The notes under the pieces were generated by a model. That model did no database searches. It saw nothing but the letters and a program-made list of their open reading frames with translations, and was not told the origin of the DNA. This document shows, one piece after another, positions 55,800 to 64,000 of a DNA stretch of 64,000 bases (the first letter of the stretch is position 1; each line of letters opens with the position of its first letter). Both the position numbers and the translations under genes were made by a program. The DNA is from Erysipelothrix sp. HDW6A (GTDB taxonomy: Bacteria; Bacillota_I; Bacilli_A; Erysipelotrichales; Erysipelotrichaceae), in assembly GCF_011400295.1 (NCBI RefSeq), contig NZ_CP049859.1:186001-250000 (forward strand), written 5' to 3'.

Positions 55800-57804
55800 A
55801 TCTAGAATACGTTCATCTCTACTTATCTTTCAATTAAAGCGATTTAAAGTACTGATTGCAGTCTTCACAGCTCTATTCATGGCAACGTTCCCTATTCCTT
55901 TATTACTAAGAAGCACAGATATCTATTCGCAAATATCTGAGAACACAATGCCAGTAACTATTATCTTTTTACTATTAGTTGTTGTCGTTATTGCAATCAT
56001 TACACCTTATATGTACTTCAATTATCTCTTCTCTAAGAATTCAATTGATACATTTCACTCATTACCAATTAAACGACGTGATTTATACATTACCAACTTA
56101 TTAAGTAGCATTACTACGGTACTCATTCCATTTACAATTGCATATGTATTAGGAATCATCGTTGGTAGTCTTCGACTCAATCTAATACTATCATCCTTTT
56201 ATTTACTGTCTTATATTAGAATGGTCGTTATTATCACTAGCATTATCATCATAACGATATATATCATTATGAATACTGGTACCTTATCGGATTCAATTAT
56301 TTATACTGGAATTCTCTTTATTTTGCCTTTTATTGCTTTTGTAGCAATTCAGTTCTTTGCGAACTCATATATTGTGGGATATCAGTTTAATTCCGTAGAG
56401 TATTTATCACTAATATCACCACATTATGCACTCTTTGAAATTGTAACTAATTATTCAGAGAATTATCGTCCTGATGTAATTTCGTCAGTTTGGTTCTTAC
56501 TCTCTGTAGGTATTGCTGCCTTTAGCGTTAATCTATATAAGACGAGGCCTTCTGAAAAAACAGAAGAACCTTTTACAAATCGTTACTTCTTTACCTTCGT
56601 TTCTTCCTTGTTTACAGGAATATTCTTAATCTTTGTAACTTCAATTTGGTCTTCGTTCAGTAATAGCAGTAACTTATTAGCAATTAATAACTTAATAATT
56701 CCTGTTCTTATTTCTTGTATCGCTTATTTCATCCTAAACATTATCAAGAATCGCTCAACACGAGGATCCTTACAAACCTTAAGAAATTTCTCCATTGTAA
56801 CCGTGTTAACGTTTGCGCTTTGCTATGGTTACGTATTCACAGGTGGTTTAGGATATATTGATCGCATTCCTGACAAAGAAGACATCAAGAACATTGTTCT
56901 TAATGTAGACTCCTTCTATGAGGTTCCTATTACTCCTCAACAAGGAGGTAAACTAGTAATTGATGATCAAGAGAATATCGACACTTTCCGATCCTTGCAC
57001 ATGTCAATATTGGATGCATACCGAAATGATGATACCTCAGTACTATTAAACAACAATTCATTCTCTAGATATAACTACAATGATTATTCAAACTTTGAAT
57101 TTACATACCATCTGGAAGGTAAAAGCAGTGTTTCCCGATCCTATATGGTTAGAAAAGATTTAATTCGTTCACTTGCAAAGATTGGTTACTCTAAGAAGCA
57201 AATGATTAAGATGCCATTATTTAATCCAGACTACAAAGTTGATTCATTGACAGTATTTAATGGAACTCTTACACAGAAATTAAATTTTAAGGGTCAAAAT
57301 AAAGAACTCGCAATTCATTACCTTAAAGACTTACAAAATATTGAGGGTGATACACTTCTTTCATCACCTAGCCCTATCGTTTACACGATTTTCTATAATT
57401 CCTATAAAATAAATGATAGATACCCAGCACAATCATACTCATCCTTAGCTATTGATGAAAGGATGACGGAAACAATTCAATATCTTGAAAGTAATAGCTC
57501 ACAGTTATCAACTGTTTCAGATTTTCTATATTATGCTATTGATTATCAAAATCTGGGTATGGATTCAGTTTCTTTCGATTACGGACTGTTCTTCCCTACA
57601 AATTCAAGTGTCTTCTATGATATCGCTAAAACACGAAGCAAAGTTTCAACTGAATTTGTACATGGGTTACAAGAAAAAACCTGTGCCTACTGTTATCATG
57701 ATGTGGGAGAAAGAGAGCAGAAGTTATCTTATATTATTGTAGAAACACAGTTTGCAGATAATTTCTTTACTAATTATGTTTTGATTCCATTTATTGATAA
57801 CTAA
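55783..57804 (+). CDS. Large ABC transporter permease with extracytoplasmic domain
   Basis: 673 residues from ATG 55783, after GGAGGCACATA and 17 bases inside the ATPase gene. Hydrophobic segments cluster in the first ~250 residues and again near 265-370. Residues ~370-673 form a long polar domain, presumably outside, with two Cys (TCAYCYHDVG region near 634-636). The arrangement recalls YtrC/YtrF and bacitracin-type exporters. Substrate unknown. Confidence 0.72.
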   Translation: MKDLCKSRIRSSLLIFQLKRFKVLIAVFTALFMATFPIPLLLRSTDIYSQISENTMPVTIIFLLLVVVVIAIITPYMYFNYLFSKNSIDTFHSLPIKRRDLYITNLLSSITTVLIPFTIAYVLGIIVGSLRLNLILSSFYLLSYIRMVVIITSIIIITIYIIMNTGTLSDSIIYTGILFILPFIAFVAIQFFANSYIVGYQFNSVEYLSLISPHYALFEIVTNYSENYRPDVISSVWFLLSVGIAAFSVNLYKTRPSEKTEEPFTNRYFFTFVSSLFTGIFLIFVTSIWSSFSNSSNLLAINNLIIPVLISCIAYFILNIIKNRSTRGSLQTLRNFSIVTVLTFALCYGYVFTGGLGYIDRIPDKEDIKNIVLNVDSFYEVPITPQQGGKLVIDDQENIDTFRSLHMSILDAYRNDDTSVLLNNNSFSRYNYNDYSNFEFTYHLEGKSSVSRSYMVRKDLIRSLAKIGYSKKQMIKMPLFNPDYKVDSLTVFNGTLTQKLNFKGQNKELAIHYLKDLQNIEGDTLLSSPSPIVYTIFYNSYKINDRYPAQSYSSLAIDERMTETIQYLESNSSQLSTVSDFLYYAIDYQNLGMDSVSFDYGLFFPTNSSVFYDIAKTRSKVSTEFVHGLQEKTCAYCYHDVGEREQKLSYIIVETQFADNFFTNYVLIPFIDN

Positions 57805-57813
57805 CAAATACCA

Positions 57814-57841
57814 AGCACATACTTAGTTAAGAGTATGTGCT
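57814..57841 (+). terminator. Terminator after the ABC permease
   Basis: AGCACATACT / AGTATGTGCT (57814-57841) followed by TTTTTATG. Confidence 0.8.
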
Positions 57842-57920
57842 TTTTATGTGTGTAATTTTTTGTTAATTTCTTGTTTTTTGTTTTGTTATATTTTAATATT
57901 GTCCCATAAGGACGTGATTT

Positions 57921-59153
57921 ATGAGAACAAAAGTAAGATTCTACCTCTATACGATTAGCCTTGCTTCGATAATACTTGGTTTTTCTATGGCTTCTTTTCC
58001 TGAAGTTATTCAAGGGCTTGGTCGCATTATTTTTGAGTCTAACGTACTCATTACAGACTTTATTGCTATTGGTGGACTCGGTGCTACTTTAGTAAATGTG
58101 GGTCTTGTTTCTTTGTTTTCTATCTTAATCATCGATGTTTCAGGAGCCGAGATCAATGGTACTGTTCTCGCTTCTGTATCTCTAATGTTTAGTTTCTCTT
58201 TCTTTGGCAAGAACATTGTTAATATCATTCCTATCCTTTTTGGGACATTTTTATATGCACGAATTACCAAAGAGAAATATCGTGAAATTGTACATATTTC
58301 ATTATTAGCAACGAGCTTTTCTCCTATATTTAATGAAGTCTTATATCTTGGTTCATATCATTTTCCTTTACGTTTCTTAAGTGCCTTTTTAATTAGTGCA
58401 TCCATCGGCTTTATTATTAAACCTGTTGCTCGTCACTTAATGAATACTCATCAAGGATTCAATCTTTACAACACAGGTTTTGCAGTTGGTATCCTTGCAA
58501 CCCTTTATGTTTCTATTCTAAAGTCTTATGGCTATGTTCCCAAACAACGTTTAATTATTGATACTGGCAATACACAGTTCTATAGTTACTCCTTAGTATT
58601 GTTTTTTACGATACTTCTTGTTTGGGCGCTTATACAAGACCGAAACGTGTTTAAGAAGTACCGTTTACTAATTAAGAACTCTGGTTATCAGGATAATGAT
58701 TACCTGATCAAATATGGTTGGGCTACAACACTATTCAATATGTCGATTAATGGTTTTCTCTCTCTAATCTATGTTTTATTTATCGCAAAAGGAGAGTTGA
58801 ATGGACCCATCATTGGAGCGATTCTAACAGTAGTAGGCTTTTCCGGTTTAGGAAAACATGCTCTTAATATTATTCCCATCTTCTTGGGTGTTTATTTAGG
58901 ATCTCTGACTAAGAGTTGGACTCCCGAATTACCATCAAGTATCTTTGCAGCTCTATTTGGTACAGCGCTTGCACCCATCGCCGGACATTTTGGTTTCTTC
59001 TGGGGTGTTGTTGCGAGCTACATCAATTCCTCAGTAGCACTCAACTCTGGATACATGCATGCTGGTATGAACCTGTATAATACTGGCTTCTCTGTTGGTA
59101 TTGTTACTGCAGTCATGGTTCCTATCCTCAAAAAATTTAAGAAGACAGAATAA
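57921..59153 (+). CDS. DUF1576 membrane protein with internal duplication
   Basis: A 410-residue integral membrane protein with roughly ten helices. It matches DUF1576 (function unknown). Two internal repeats are obvious: EINGTVLASVS...FFGKNIVNIIPILFGTFL against ELNGPIIGAIL...GLGKHALNIIPIFLGVYL, and HQGFNLYNTGFAVGI against HAGMNLYNTGFSVGI. A transporter or channel built from two inverted or tandem halves is likely. AAGGACGTGATTT precedes the ATG. Monocistronic. Confidence 0.78.
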   Translation: MRTKVRFYLYTISLASIILGFSMASFPEVIQGLGRIIFESNVLITDFIAIGGLGATLVNVGLVSLFSILIIDVSGAEINGTVLASVSLMFSFSFFGKNIVNIIPILFGTFLYARITKEKYREIVHISLLATSFSPIFNEVLYLGSYHFPLRFLSAFLISASIGFIIKPVARHLMNTHQGFNLYNTGFAVGILATLYVSILKSYGYVPKQRLIIDTGNTQFYSYSLVLFFTILLVWALIQDRNVFKKYRLLIKNSGYQDNDYLIKYGWATTLFNMSINGFLSLIYVLFIAKGELNGPIIGAILTVVGFSGLGKHALNIIPIFLGVYLGSLTKSWTPELPSSIFAALFGTALAPIAGHFGFFWGVVASYINSSVALNSGYMHAGMNLYNTGFSVGIVTAVMVPILKKFKKTE

Positions 59154-59175
59154 AAGTATGCCGAAGCATACTTTT
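59152..59175. terminator. Bidirectional terminator between DUF1576 and PGM genes
   Basis: AAAAGTATGC-CGAA-GCATACTTTT followed by TTC on the plus strand and flanked by an A/T run on the other side. Confidence 0.82.
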
Positions 59176-59181
59176 TTCAAA

Positions 59182-59790
59182 CTATTTTTTCTTTGGAATA
59201 GGTTCGTATCTGTTTAATGTTAAGAAGTTATTTTCGATATCGAAATCAATATCTAAGATATAACCCAATCCATTAGGTGTCGCAATTTCCTTAAAATCAC
59301 TAAATGGTAATGATTTTAAGAAGATTAGGATTGTCTTAATTACTCCTGAGTGACAAACAATGGTTACTGAATCTTCACCGTTTTTACTCATATCTGAGAA
59401 GACTTGTGTTAATTTTCCAAAGAGTCGTAACGTAACTTGTGAGATTGTCTCACCGTTAACGTGTGGTTTGTTGAGAATATACATATCATTGTATGGAACA
59501 TCATCAATCTCATTCCATTTCAAATCTTCATAATCTCCAAATCCAATTTCTCTAAAAGCAAAAGTTGATTCTTTTATTGGTGTTTCTTCACCATATAATA
59601 GATGGAACGTATCGATTGTACGTACTAAATCAGAAGTATAGTAACGATCTGTTTTAGGATAGTCATATTCTTTTCGATATTGTTTTAAATCTTCGATTCC
59701 TTTTCTCGATAAGATTGTATTACTCCATCCAGTGTAAAGTCCTTGGTCATTTCCTACTGTATAACCATGTCTAACAAGCACTAATTTCAT
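59182..59790 (-). CDS. Histidine phosphatase / phosphoglycerate mutase family protein
   Basis: A 202-residue member of the RHG branch: VRHGYTVGNDQGLYTGW (catalytic His near 8), then Arg in TSDLVRTIDTF, and the second His in VCHSGVIKTIL. Start at 59790 after AAAGGAGAGAGACAT. It is more likely a phosphatase than a glycolytic mutase, because it is shorter than dPGM and lacks its insertions. Physiological substrate unknown. Confidence 0.85.
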   Translation of the reverse strand: MKLVLVRHGYTVGNDQGLYTGWSNTILSRKGIEDLKQYRKEYDYPKTDRYYTSDLVRTIDTFHLLYGEETPIKESTFAFREIGFGDYEDLKWNEIDDVPYNDMYILNKPHVNGETISQVTLRLFGKLTQVFSDMSKNGEDSVTIVCHSGVIKTILIFLKSLPFSDFKEIATPNGLGYILDIDFDIENNFLTLNRYEPIPKKK

Positions 59791-59844
59791 ATGTCTCTCT
59801 CCTTTAATTAACATTCTACCAAGAATTGCCTAATAAAACAAAAA

Positions 59845-59877
59845 AGAAATAACCAAGCTATTGACCTGATTATTTCT
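59845..59877 (-). terminator. Possible terminator after metG
   Basis: AGAAATAA / TTATTTCT with a loop of about 17 bases, followed by TTTTTTG on the minus strand. The stem is A/T-rich and weak. Confidence 0.5.
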
Positions 59878-59889
59878 GATTAATATTAA

Positions 59890-61812
59890 TTAGCTAATTC
59901 TTGTTCCATTCATGACGTTACCACCAGATACTAAATCAAGGCCATTCTCATCTTCAGCAGCAAGAATCATACCATTTGATTCAATACCACGAAGTTTTGC
60001 AGGTTTAAGGTTTTCGACAACTACTACTTTTCTACCTTGTAACTCTTCAATTGTAAAGTTTTCTACTAATCCACTGACAACTTGAACTGTCTTGGTACCA
60101 AGGTCAACTTGAATTACGTATAATTTGTCTGCTTTTGGATGTTTTTCAACAGATACAATTGTTCCTGTCTTAAGAACCATTTTTTGGAATTCATCGAAAG
60201 TAATTTGTTCCATTACTCCTTCTTCAACAACAGGTTTATTGATTACTTCTTCAAGTTTCGCTATGGTTTCTTCTTTATCAAGTCTTGAGAAGATTACTTC
60301 TGCTTTTTCTATTACTTTATGTCCTGCTTCTGTAACTCCAAATTTACGTGCTGATTCAAAACTTGTATCCTCAGCATTGATTTGTCTTAGAATTTTTGCG
60401 GATGTTTCAGGAATAAATGGTGCTAATGCAATTCCACCTACTCGAATTAATTCAACTAAGTTATAGAGTACTGTTTGAAGACGTTCATGAGTTGCTTCTT
60501 CTTTGATTAACAACCATGGTTGGGTATCATCAATATATTTATTACCCTTACGGAATAAGCTTACAATCTCACTCATTGCATCAGAAACATGAAGTGTTTC
60601 CATCTTTTGTTCAATTTTTGGTAATAAATCTTTTATTGATTGGATTAGATCTTCATCAATAGGTTCTGGAGTACTGTGATGTGTAAGACTACCATCAAAG
60701 TATTTGTTAACCATACTTACTGTACGTGTTACCAAGTTACCGATAATGTTGGCAAGGTTCGTGTTAATACGTTCTACCATGATTTCATTAGTAATATGAC
60801 CATCGCGTTCGTATGGCATTTCATGAAGCATAATATAGCGTACTGGATCAACTCCAAGTACTGATGCAACATCATCTACATACACTGCATTCCCTTTTGA
60901 TTTACTCATTTTAGCATCGCCTGTTAATAACCAAGGGTGACCAAAAATTTGTTTTGGTAACTCTAAGTCGAGAGCCATTAACATAATTGGCCAATAAATA
61001 GTATGGAAGCGTAAGATGTCTTTACCAATTAAGTGTACATCTGCTGGCCACCATTCATCAAACTTAGCTGAACTGTTTCCGTCGGCATCATAACCAATAC
61101 CTGTAATATAGTTAATAAGTGCATCAATCCATACATAGATGACATGTTCTGAATCAAAATCAACAGGAATACCCCATTTAAAGCTTGTACGGGATACAGC
61201 TAAATCTAATAGTGGTTCTTTCAAGAAGTTTTGAAGCATTTCATTTTTTCTTGATTCTGGTTGAATAAAGGAAGGATTGTCTTTAATGTGTTGTACAAGA
61301 CGATCTTGATACTTACTCATTTTGAAGAAATATGTTTCTTCTCGTTCTCTTTGTAACTTAGCACCACAATCAGGACAAATTCCATCTTCTACTTGAGAAT
61401 CAGTATAGAATGCTTCATCTGACTTACAGTACCAACCTTCGTAGAAACCTTTGTAAAGATCTCCTTGATCGTAAAGACGTTTGAATATTTTTTGTGCTTG
61501 TTCCTTGTGGTATTCATCTGTTGTACGAATGAAATAATCGTAGTCAACATTCATTAAATCAAAAAGATTACGAATGATTGTAGATACATTATCTACATGT
61601 TCTTTAGGAGAAATACCCGCATTTTGAGCATATTCTTCAATTTTTTGACCATGTTCGTCAGTTCCTGTTTGGAAATAGACATTATAACCTTGAGCTCTTT
61701 TAAAACGTGCTATCGCATCGCCTAATACAATTTCGTAGACATTACCAATATGTGGTTTTGCTGAAGTATACGCAATCGCTGTCGAAATGTAGTAATTATT
61801 TTTATCTTTCAT
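59890..61812 (-). CDS. metG: Methionyl-tRNA synthetase
   Basis: 640 residues: class I HIGN (21-24), a zinc-type Cys pair pattern (GWYCKSDEAF...GICPDCGAKL), KMSKS (AKMSKSKGNAV, about residue 300), the anticodon-binding helical domain, and a C-terminal tRNA-binding (EMAP-like) domain from residue ~535 (FDEFQKMVLKTGTI...). It is complete and is preceded by its own promoter. No T-box leader fits the short upstream region. Confidence 0.96.
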   Translation of the reverse strand: MKDKNNYYISTAIAYTSAKPHIGNVYEIVLGDAIARFKRAQGYNVYFQTGTDEHGQKIEEYAQNAGISPKEHVDNVSTIIRNLFDLMNVDYDYFIRTTDEYHKEQAQKIFKRLYDQGDLYKGFYEGWYCKSDEAFYTDSQVEDGICPDCGAKLQREREETYFFKMSKYQDRLVQHIKDNPSFIQPESRKNEMLQNFLKEPLLDLAVSRTSFKWGIPVDFDSEHVIYVWIDALINYITGIGYDADGNSSAKFDEWWPADVHLIGKDILRFHTIYWPIMLMALDLELPKQIFGHPWLLTGDAKMSKSKGNAVYVDDVASVLGVDPVRYIMLHEMPYERDGHITNEIMVERINTNLANIIGNLVTRTVSMVNKYFDGSLTHHSTPEPIDEDLIQSIKDLLPKIEQKMETLHVSDAMSEIVSLFRKGNKYIDDTQPWLLIKEEATHERLQTVLYNLVELIRVGGIALAPFIPETSAKILRQINAEDTSFESARKFGVTEAGHKVIEKAEVIFSRLDKEETIAKLEEVINKPVVEEGVMEQITFDEFQKMVLKTGTIVSVEKHPKADKLYVIQVDLGTKTVQVVSGLVENFTIEELQGRKVVVVENLKPAKLRGIESNGMILAAEDENGLDLVSGGNVMNGTRIS

Positions 61813-61839
61813 TATTTTGCCTCAGCTTTCTTCTAAGCT

Positions 61840-61868
61840 ATTATATCGTATTTGTTATTATGCTACAA
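61840..61868 (-). promoter_or_regulatory. metG promoter
   Basis: TTGTAG (complement of 61863-61868), 17 bases, TATAAT (complement of 61840-61845). The predicted start lies ~20 bases before the ATG, leaving no room for a T-box. Confidence 0.7.
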
Positions 61869-61994
61869 CGCTATACACTTACTGATTCATCGTTTACTTA
61901 CTATATTTCTACGCTATCTTCTGCCTTATCTCATTTTTCTATACTAAATTCCCCTATATCACGTCTATTTCATGAATTATTTTCAGTTTTAACA

Positions 61995-62000
61995 TATAAT
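61995..62000 (+). promoter_or_regulatory. -10 box of the lipoprotein cyclophilin gene
   Basis: TATAAT at 61995-62000, 27 bases before the GTG start; no convincing -35. The rest of 61869-61994 shows nothing else recognisable. Confidence 0.5.
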
Positions 62001-62026
62001 GTTTAGAGTTAATGGAGGAATTTATA

Positions 62027-62671
62027 GTGAAAAAGTCTAAATATATTATTTTGATTGCTTTACTTCTTTTTGTAACTGCATGTAGTACAAAAAAAGAAGA
62101 AGCAAAACCTGTAGAAGATACAAGCAAGAACCCTGTTGTAAATCATGGTGAAGAGAATGACCCAGTTGCTACAATCACAATGGAAGATGGTAGCGTTATT
62201 GAAATCCAACTTTATGCGAAAACAGCACCTAACACAGTTCGTAACTTTATTTCCCTTGCGAATGAAGGTTTCTATGATGGTGTAATTTTCCATCGTATTA
62301 TTCCTGGTTTTATGATTCAAGGTGGCGACCCTGAAGGAAGTGGAATGGGTGGTCCTGGTTACAGTATTCGTGGAGAATTTAGTTCTAACGGTATTGAAAA
62401 TACCCTTAAACATGAACGTGGGGTTATTTCAATGGCAAGAAGCCAAGAGAATGACTCAGCTGGATCGCAATTCTTCATTATGCATCAAGCAGCACCACAT
62501 CTTGATGGATTGTATGCTGGGTTTGGTAAAGTAATAAGCGGGATTGAGAATGTCGATAAGATTGTAGAAGTTGAGCGTGATAAGAGTGATCGTCCACTTA
62601 CTGAACAACGTATTCAATCAATTAAAGTTGATACTAAAGGTGTTACTTTCGAAGCTCCAAATAGAATGTAA
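62027..62671 (+). CDS. Lipoprotein peptidyl-prolyl isomerase (cyclophilin)
   Basis: A surface-anchored prolyl isomerase of 214 residues. The start is taken as GTG at 62027 because GGAGGAATTTATA lies just upstream; the upstream ATG overlaps that site. A lipobox VTAC ends the signal peptide. The cyclophilin domain from residue ~50 has NTVRNFISLANEGFYDGVIFHRIIPGFMIQGGDP (split by the family's active Arg-Ile-Ile), GVISMARS and SAGSQFFI. It probably helps fold secreted proteins. Confidence 0.92.
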   Translation: MKKSKYIILIALLLFVTACSTKKEEAKPVEDTSKNPVVNHGEENDPVATITMEDGSVIEIQLYAKTAPNTVRNFISLANEGFYDGVIFHRIIPGFMIQGGDPEGSGMGGPGYSIRGEFSSNGIENTLKHERGVISMARSQENDSAGSQFFIMHQAAPHLDGLYAGFGKVISGIENVDKIVEVERDKSDRPLTEQRIQSIKVDTKGVTFEAPNRM

Positions 62672-62678
62672 TAGAAAA

Positions 62679-62704
62679 GGAACCTTATCTTTCGATAAAG
62701 TTCC
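62679..62704. terminator. Bidirectional terminator between cyclophilin and phosphatase genes
   Basis: GGAAC-x-TTATC / GATAA-x-GTTCC with one imperfect pair (G-U on the minus strand), followed by T-rich sequence. Confidence 0.75.
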
Positions 62705-62709
62705 TATTT

Positions 62710-63486
62710 TTATGCCTCGTCAACATATTCCTTACGTAGTTTTGCGATATCTTCTGCATTGATTTGCAGTACTTTATCTACATAGTTCTCAAATGTTCCG
62801 TAGTCTTCTTGAATTGCTTTAAATGCCTCTGAAATGTATTCTTCTTTGACGATAATATAACCCTCAAAGTTTTCCATCTCTTCTTTAGTAGCATTTGGAT
62901 TTTCATTTAGCATCTTTTGACGCATCATAATACGGTTATCATGATTCAACTCATTTGTACGCAAGTAATCTTTCATTACTACTTCATCACTTGCTCCTAA
63001 TAATTTTAGAATTAATGCAGCTGCAAAACCTGTTCGATCTTTTCCAGCTGAACAGTGGAAGTAGGTTGATCCTTCTTCATTCTTCAATAATATTTGAATG
63101 AATTCACGGTATTCTTTTTGTGCATGTTCATCTCTTACAAAAATGTCGTTTAGACTTTTCATATAATCAAGTGATGTTTGACTGCTTTTATTCTCAGCTG
63201 CTTTTAACATCGCTTCAGGATCAGCAGATTGACGAACACCTTTCCCAATAATATCAAGATGAGTGTATGTAACACCCTCTAATATTACGTTTGGTTCTCT
63301 ATCTTGTTCATCAAGAGTTCTGAGATCCACTACATTTTTTAATTCATATTCATTAAGAAGTGTCTCTTCAATATCTTGAGTAAGATTTTTTAAAGGTCCT
63401 CCTCTTAATAAACGGTGAGGTTTAACGGTTCCATTTTCAACCTTTAATCCTCCTAAATCGCGAAAATTTAATACACTACGATGCAT
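62710..63486 (-). CDS. Tyrosine/lipid phosphatase of the DSP (Tyr_phosphatase3) family
   Basis: A 258-residue phosphatase. It begins NFRDLGGLKVENGTV (the family's FRD-LGG motif) and has the P-loop HCSAGKDRTG with nucleophile Cys145 and Arg151. The family includes bacterial protein-tyrosine and phosphoinositide phosphatases such as LipA of Listeria. Starts directly after AGGAGGGAACT. No signal peptide, so cytoplasmic unless released otherwise. Confidence 0.88.
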   Translation of the reverse strand: MHRSVLNFRDLGGLKVENGTVKPHRLLRGGPLKNLTQDIEETLLNEYELKNVVDLRTLDEQDREPNVILEGVTYTHLDIIGKGVRQSADPEAMLKAAENKSSQTSLDYMKSLNDIFVRDEHAQKEYREFIQILLKNEEGSTYFHCSAGKDRTGFAAALILKLLGASDEVVMKDYLRTNELNHDNRIMMRQKMLNENPNATKEEMENFEGYIIVKEEYISEAFKAIQEDYGTFENYVDKVLQINAEDIAKLRKEYVDEA

Positions 63487-63506
63487 AGTTCCCTCCTATT
63501 AAATAA

Positions 63507-63526
63507 AATCCCGTTTGCACGGGATT
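63507..63526 (-). terminator. Terminator at the end of the fur-type gene
   Basis: AATCCCGT / ACGGGATT around a 4-base loop, overlapping the stop at 63525, then TTTTATTTAAT on the minus strand and the phosphatase ribosome site. Confidence 0.75.
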
Positions 63527-63929
63527 AGTCGCTTTTCTTCTTTTTCTTTTCTTCCAGACATGACTCGCATATCCCTTCAAAGGACATATCATGACTGATT
63601 ACAAGACAATGTAATTCTTTCTCTACAATAGCGTGCAGTTCATCTCTATATGGAATTTCCACGTCGAAAATACGATTGCAACTTTGGCATCTAAAATGAT
63701 AATGATCGTGTGTGTTTTTATCATAAATGTATCCTAATTCAGGATGACGTACACGATTAATAAGTTTTTCTGCATAGAGAACGTTTAAGTTTCGATAAAT
63801 AGTTGCGATACCGATTGATTTACCTTGATCTTTTAGTGCTGTATGAATTTCATCAGCTGTCATATGGCCATCGGATGCTTGGATTAAATCGAGAATCTGT
63901 TGACGTTGTTTTGTTAATTTAAGATTCAT
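63525..63929 (-). CDS. Fur-family metalloregulator (PerR/Fur/Zur type)
   Basis: 134 residues from ATG 63929. The winged helix (LTKQRQQILDLIQ; TADEIHTAL; IGIATIYRNLNVL) is followed by the metal region HDHYHFRCQSC and a C-terminal CESCLEE, so both structural-zinc CxxC pairs are present. Whether it senses iron, zinc or peroxide is not decided. The start is chosen because GGTGA lies 5 bases upstream, while two earlier ATG codons fall at the predicted transcription start. Confidence 0.88.
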   Translation of the reverse strand: MNLKLTKQRQQILDLIQASDGHMTADEIHTALKDQGKSIGIATIYRNLNVLYAEKLINRVRHPELGYIYDKNTHDHYHFRCQSCNRIFDVEIPYRDELHAIVEKELHCLVISHDMSFEGICESCLEEKKKKKSD

Positions 63930-63945
63930 TTGCATCACCATTGCT

Positions 63946-63951
63946 ATTATA
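63946..63951 (-). promoter_or_regulatory. -10 box of the fur-type gene
   Basis: TATAAT (complement of 63946-63951). The transcript would begin near 63939, only ~10 bases before the chosen start codon, giving a very short leader. No clear -35. Confidence 0.55.
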
Positions 63952-64000
63952 TCACAAAACTAACGATCACCATTGAAAATTGAATTCTTTACAACTACAT

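Noticed and set aside
61813..62010. Possible T-box leader upstream of metG
   Set aside because: A good promoter at 61840-61868 leaves only ~20 bases before the ATG, and no specifier-type structure was seen.

Overview
This is a 64 kb piece of a low-GC Gram-positive (Bacillota) chromosome that uses the standard genetic code, with UGA working as a stop. Shine-Dalgarno sites are strong (GGAGG type), promoters are A/T-rich sigma-A type, and almost every transcription unit ends in a hairpin plus T-run. No sporulation genes, prophage, insertion sequence, CRISPR array, rRNA or tRNA was seen. Mevalonate-pathway genes, a RexAB/AddAB-type recombination nuclease, PadR-DUF2812 genes and a metG/tatD/yabE/rnmV/ksgA/ispE/glmU/prs block suggest an Erysipelothrix-like (Erysipelotrichia) organism. 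That placement is inference and is not proven by the window. No gene-free stretch exceeds about 215 bases.

Layout. 0-6 kb (minus): the 5' part of mprF running off the left edge, a DUF998 membrane protein, a signal-anchored hypothetical, murA, a formate/nitrite channel and a cupin. 6.2-8.6 kb (plus): padR and two DUF2812 membrane proteins. 8.6-17.3 kb: fba and pyrG (with a CTP-sensing attenuator leader), an XRE regulator, a pentapeptide-repeat gene on the plus strand, rpoE-DUF1934, and pepP-HD hydrolase-gltX. 17.4-19.9 kb: divergent thiolase and mvaS. 19.9-25 kb: an ECF S-component, the c-di-AMP receptor gene darA, ychF-DUF951-folD, dtd and divergent rarA. 25-28.8 kb: an FMN-binding-like lipoprotein, the DEAD-box helicase gene cshA and exoIII. 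28.9-34.4 kb (plus): addB-addA.

34.5-46.1 kb (minus) is the old housekeeping string nudix-prs-glmU-ispE-ksgA-rnmV, an MGMT-domain gene, a frameshifted RibD-like reductase, a YabE-like G5-3D lipoprotein, queT, two paralogous membrane proteins, tatD and mnmE. 46.2-54.4 kb (minus): a zinc-less mini-sirtuin with a small membrane protein, a ClpP-fold SDH-type protease, then parB-parA-noc-rsmG-(Gfo/Idh)-mnmG. 54.5-59.2 kb (plus): a YtrA-like GntR regulator with an ABC exporter, and a DUF1576 membrane protein. 59.2-64 kb: a phosphoglycerate-mutase family gene, metG, a lipoprotein cyclophilin (plus), a tyrosine phosphatase and a Fur-family regulator.

Most genes lie on the minus strand, and the mnmG-rsmG-noc-parA-parB order points to a replication origin to the right of the window. 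Two origin-associated gene strings that lie on opposite arms in Bacillus (parB..mnmE and metG..prs) are on the same strand here. The most notable sequence-level observations are: single-base frameshifts in G/C homopolymers that break rsmG and the RibD-like reductase; a GGGC-initiated attenuator before pyrG; an exactly symmetric three-part operator before padR; an apparently leaderless mnmE; a sirtuin lacking the zinc module; and ispE kept beside mevalonate-pathway genes.
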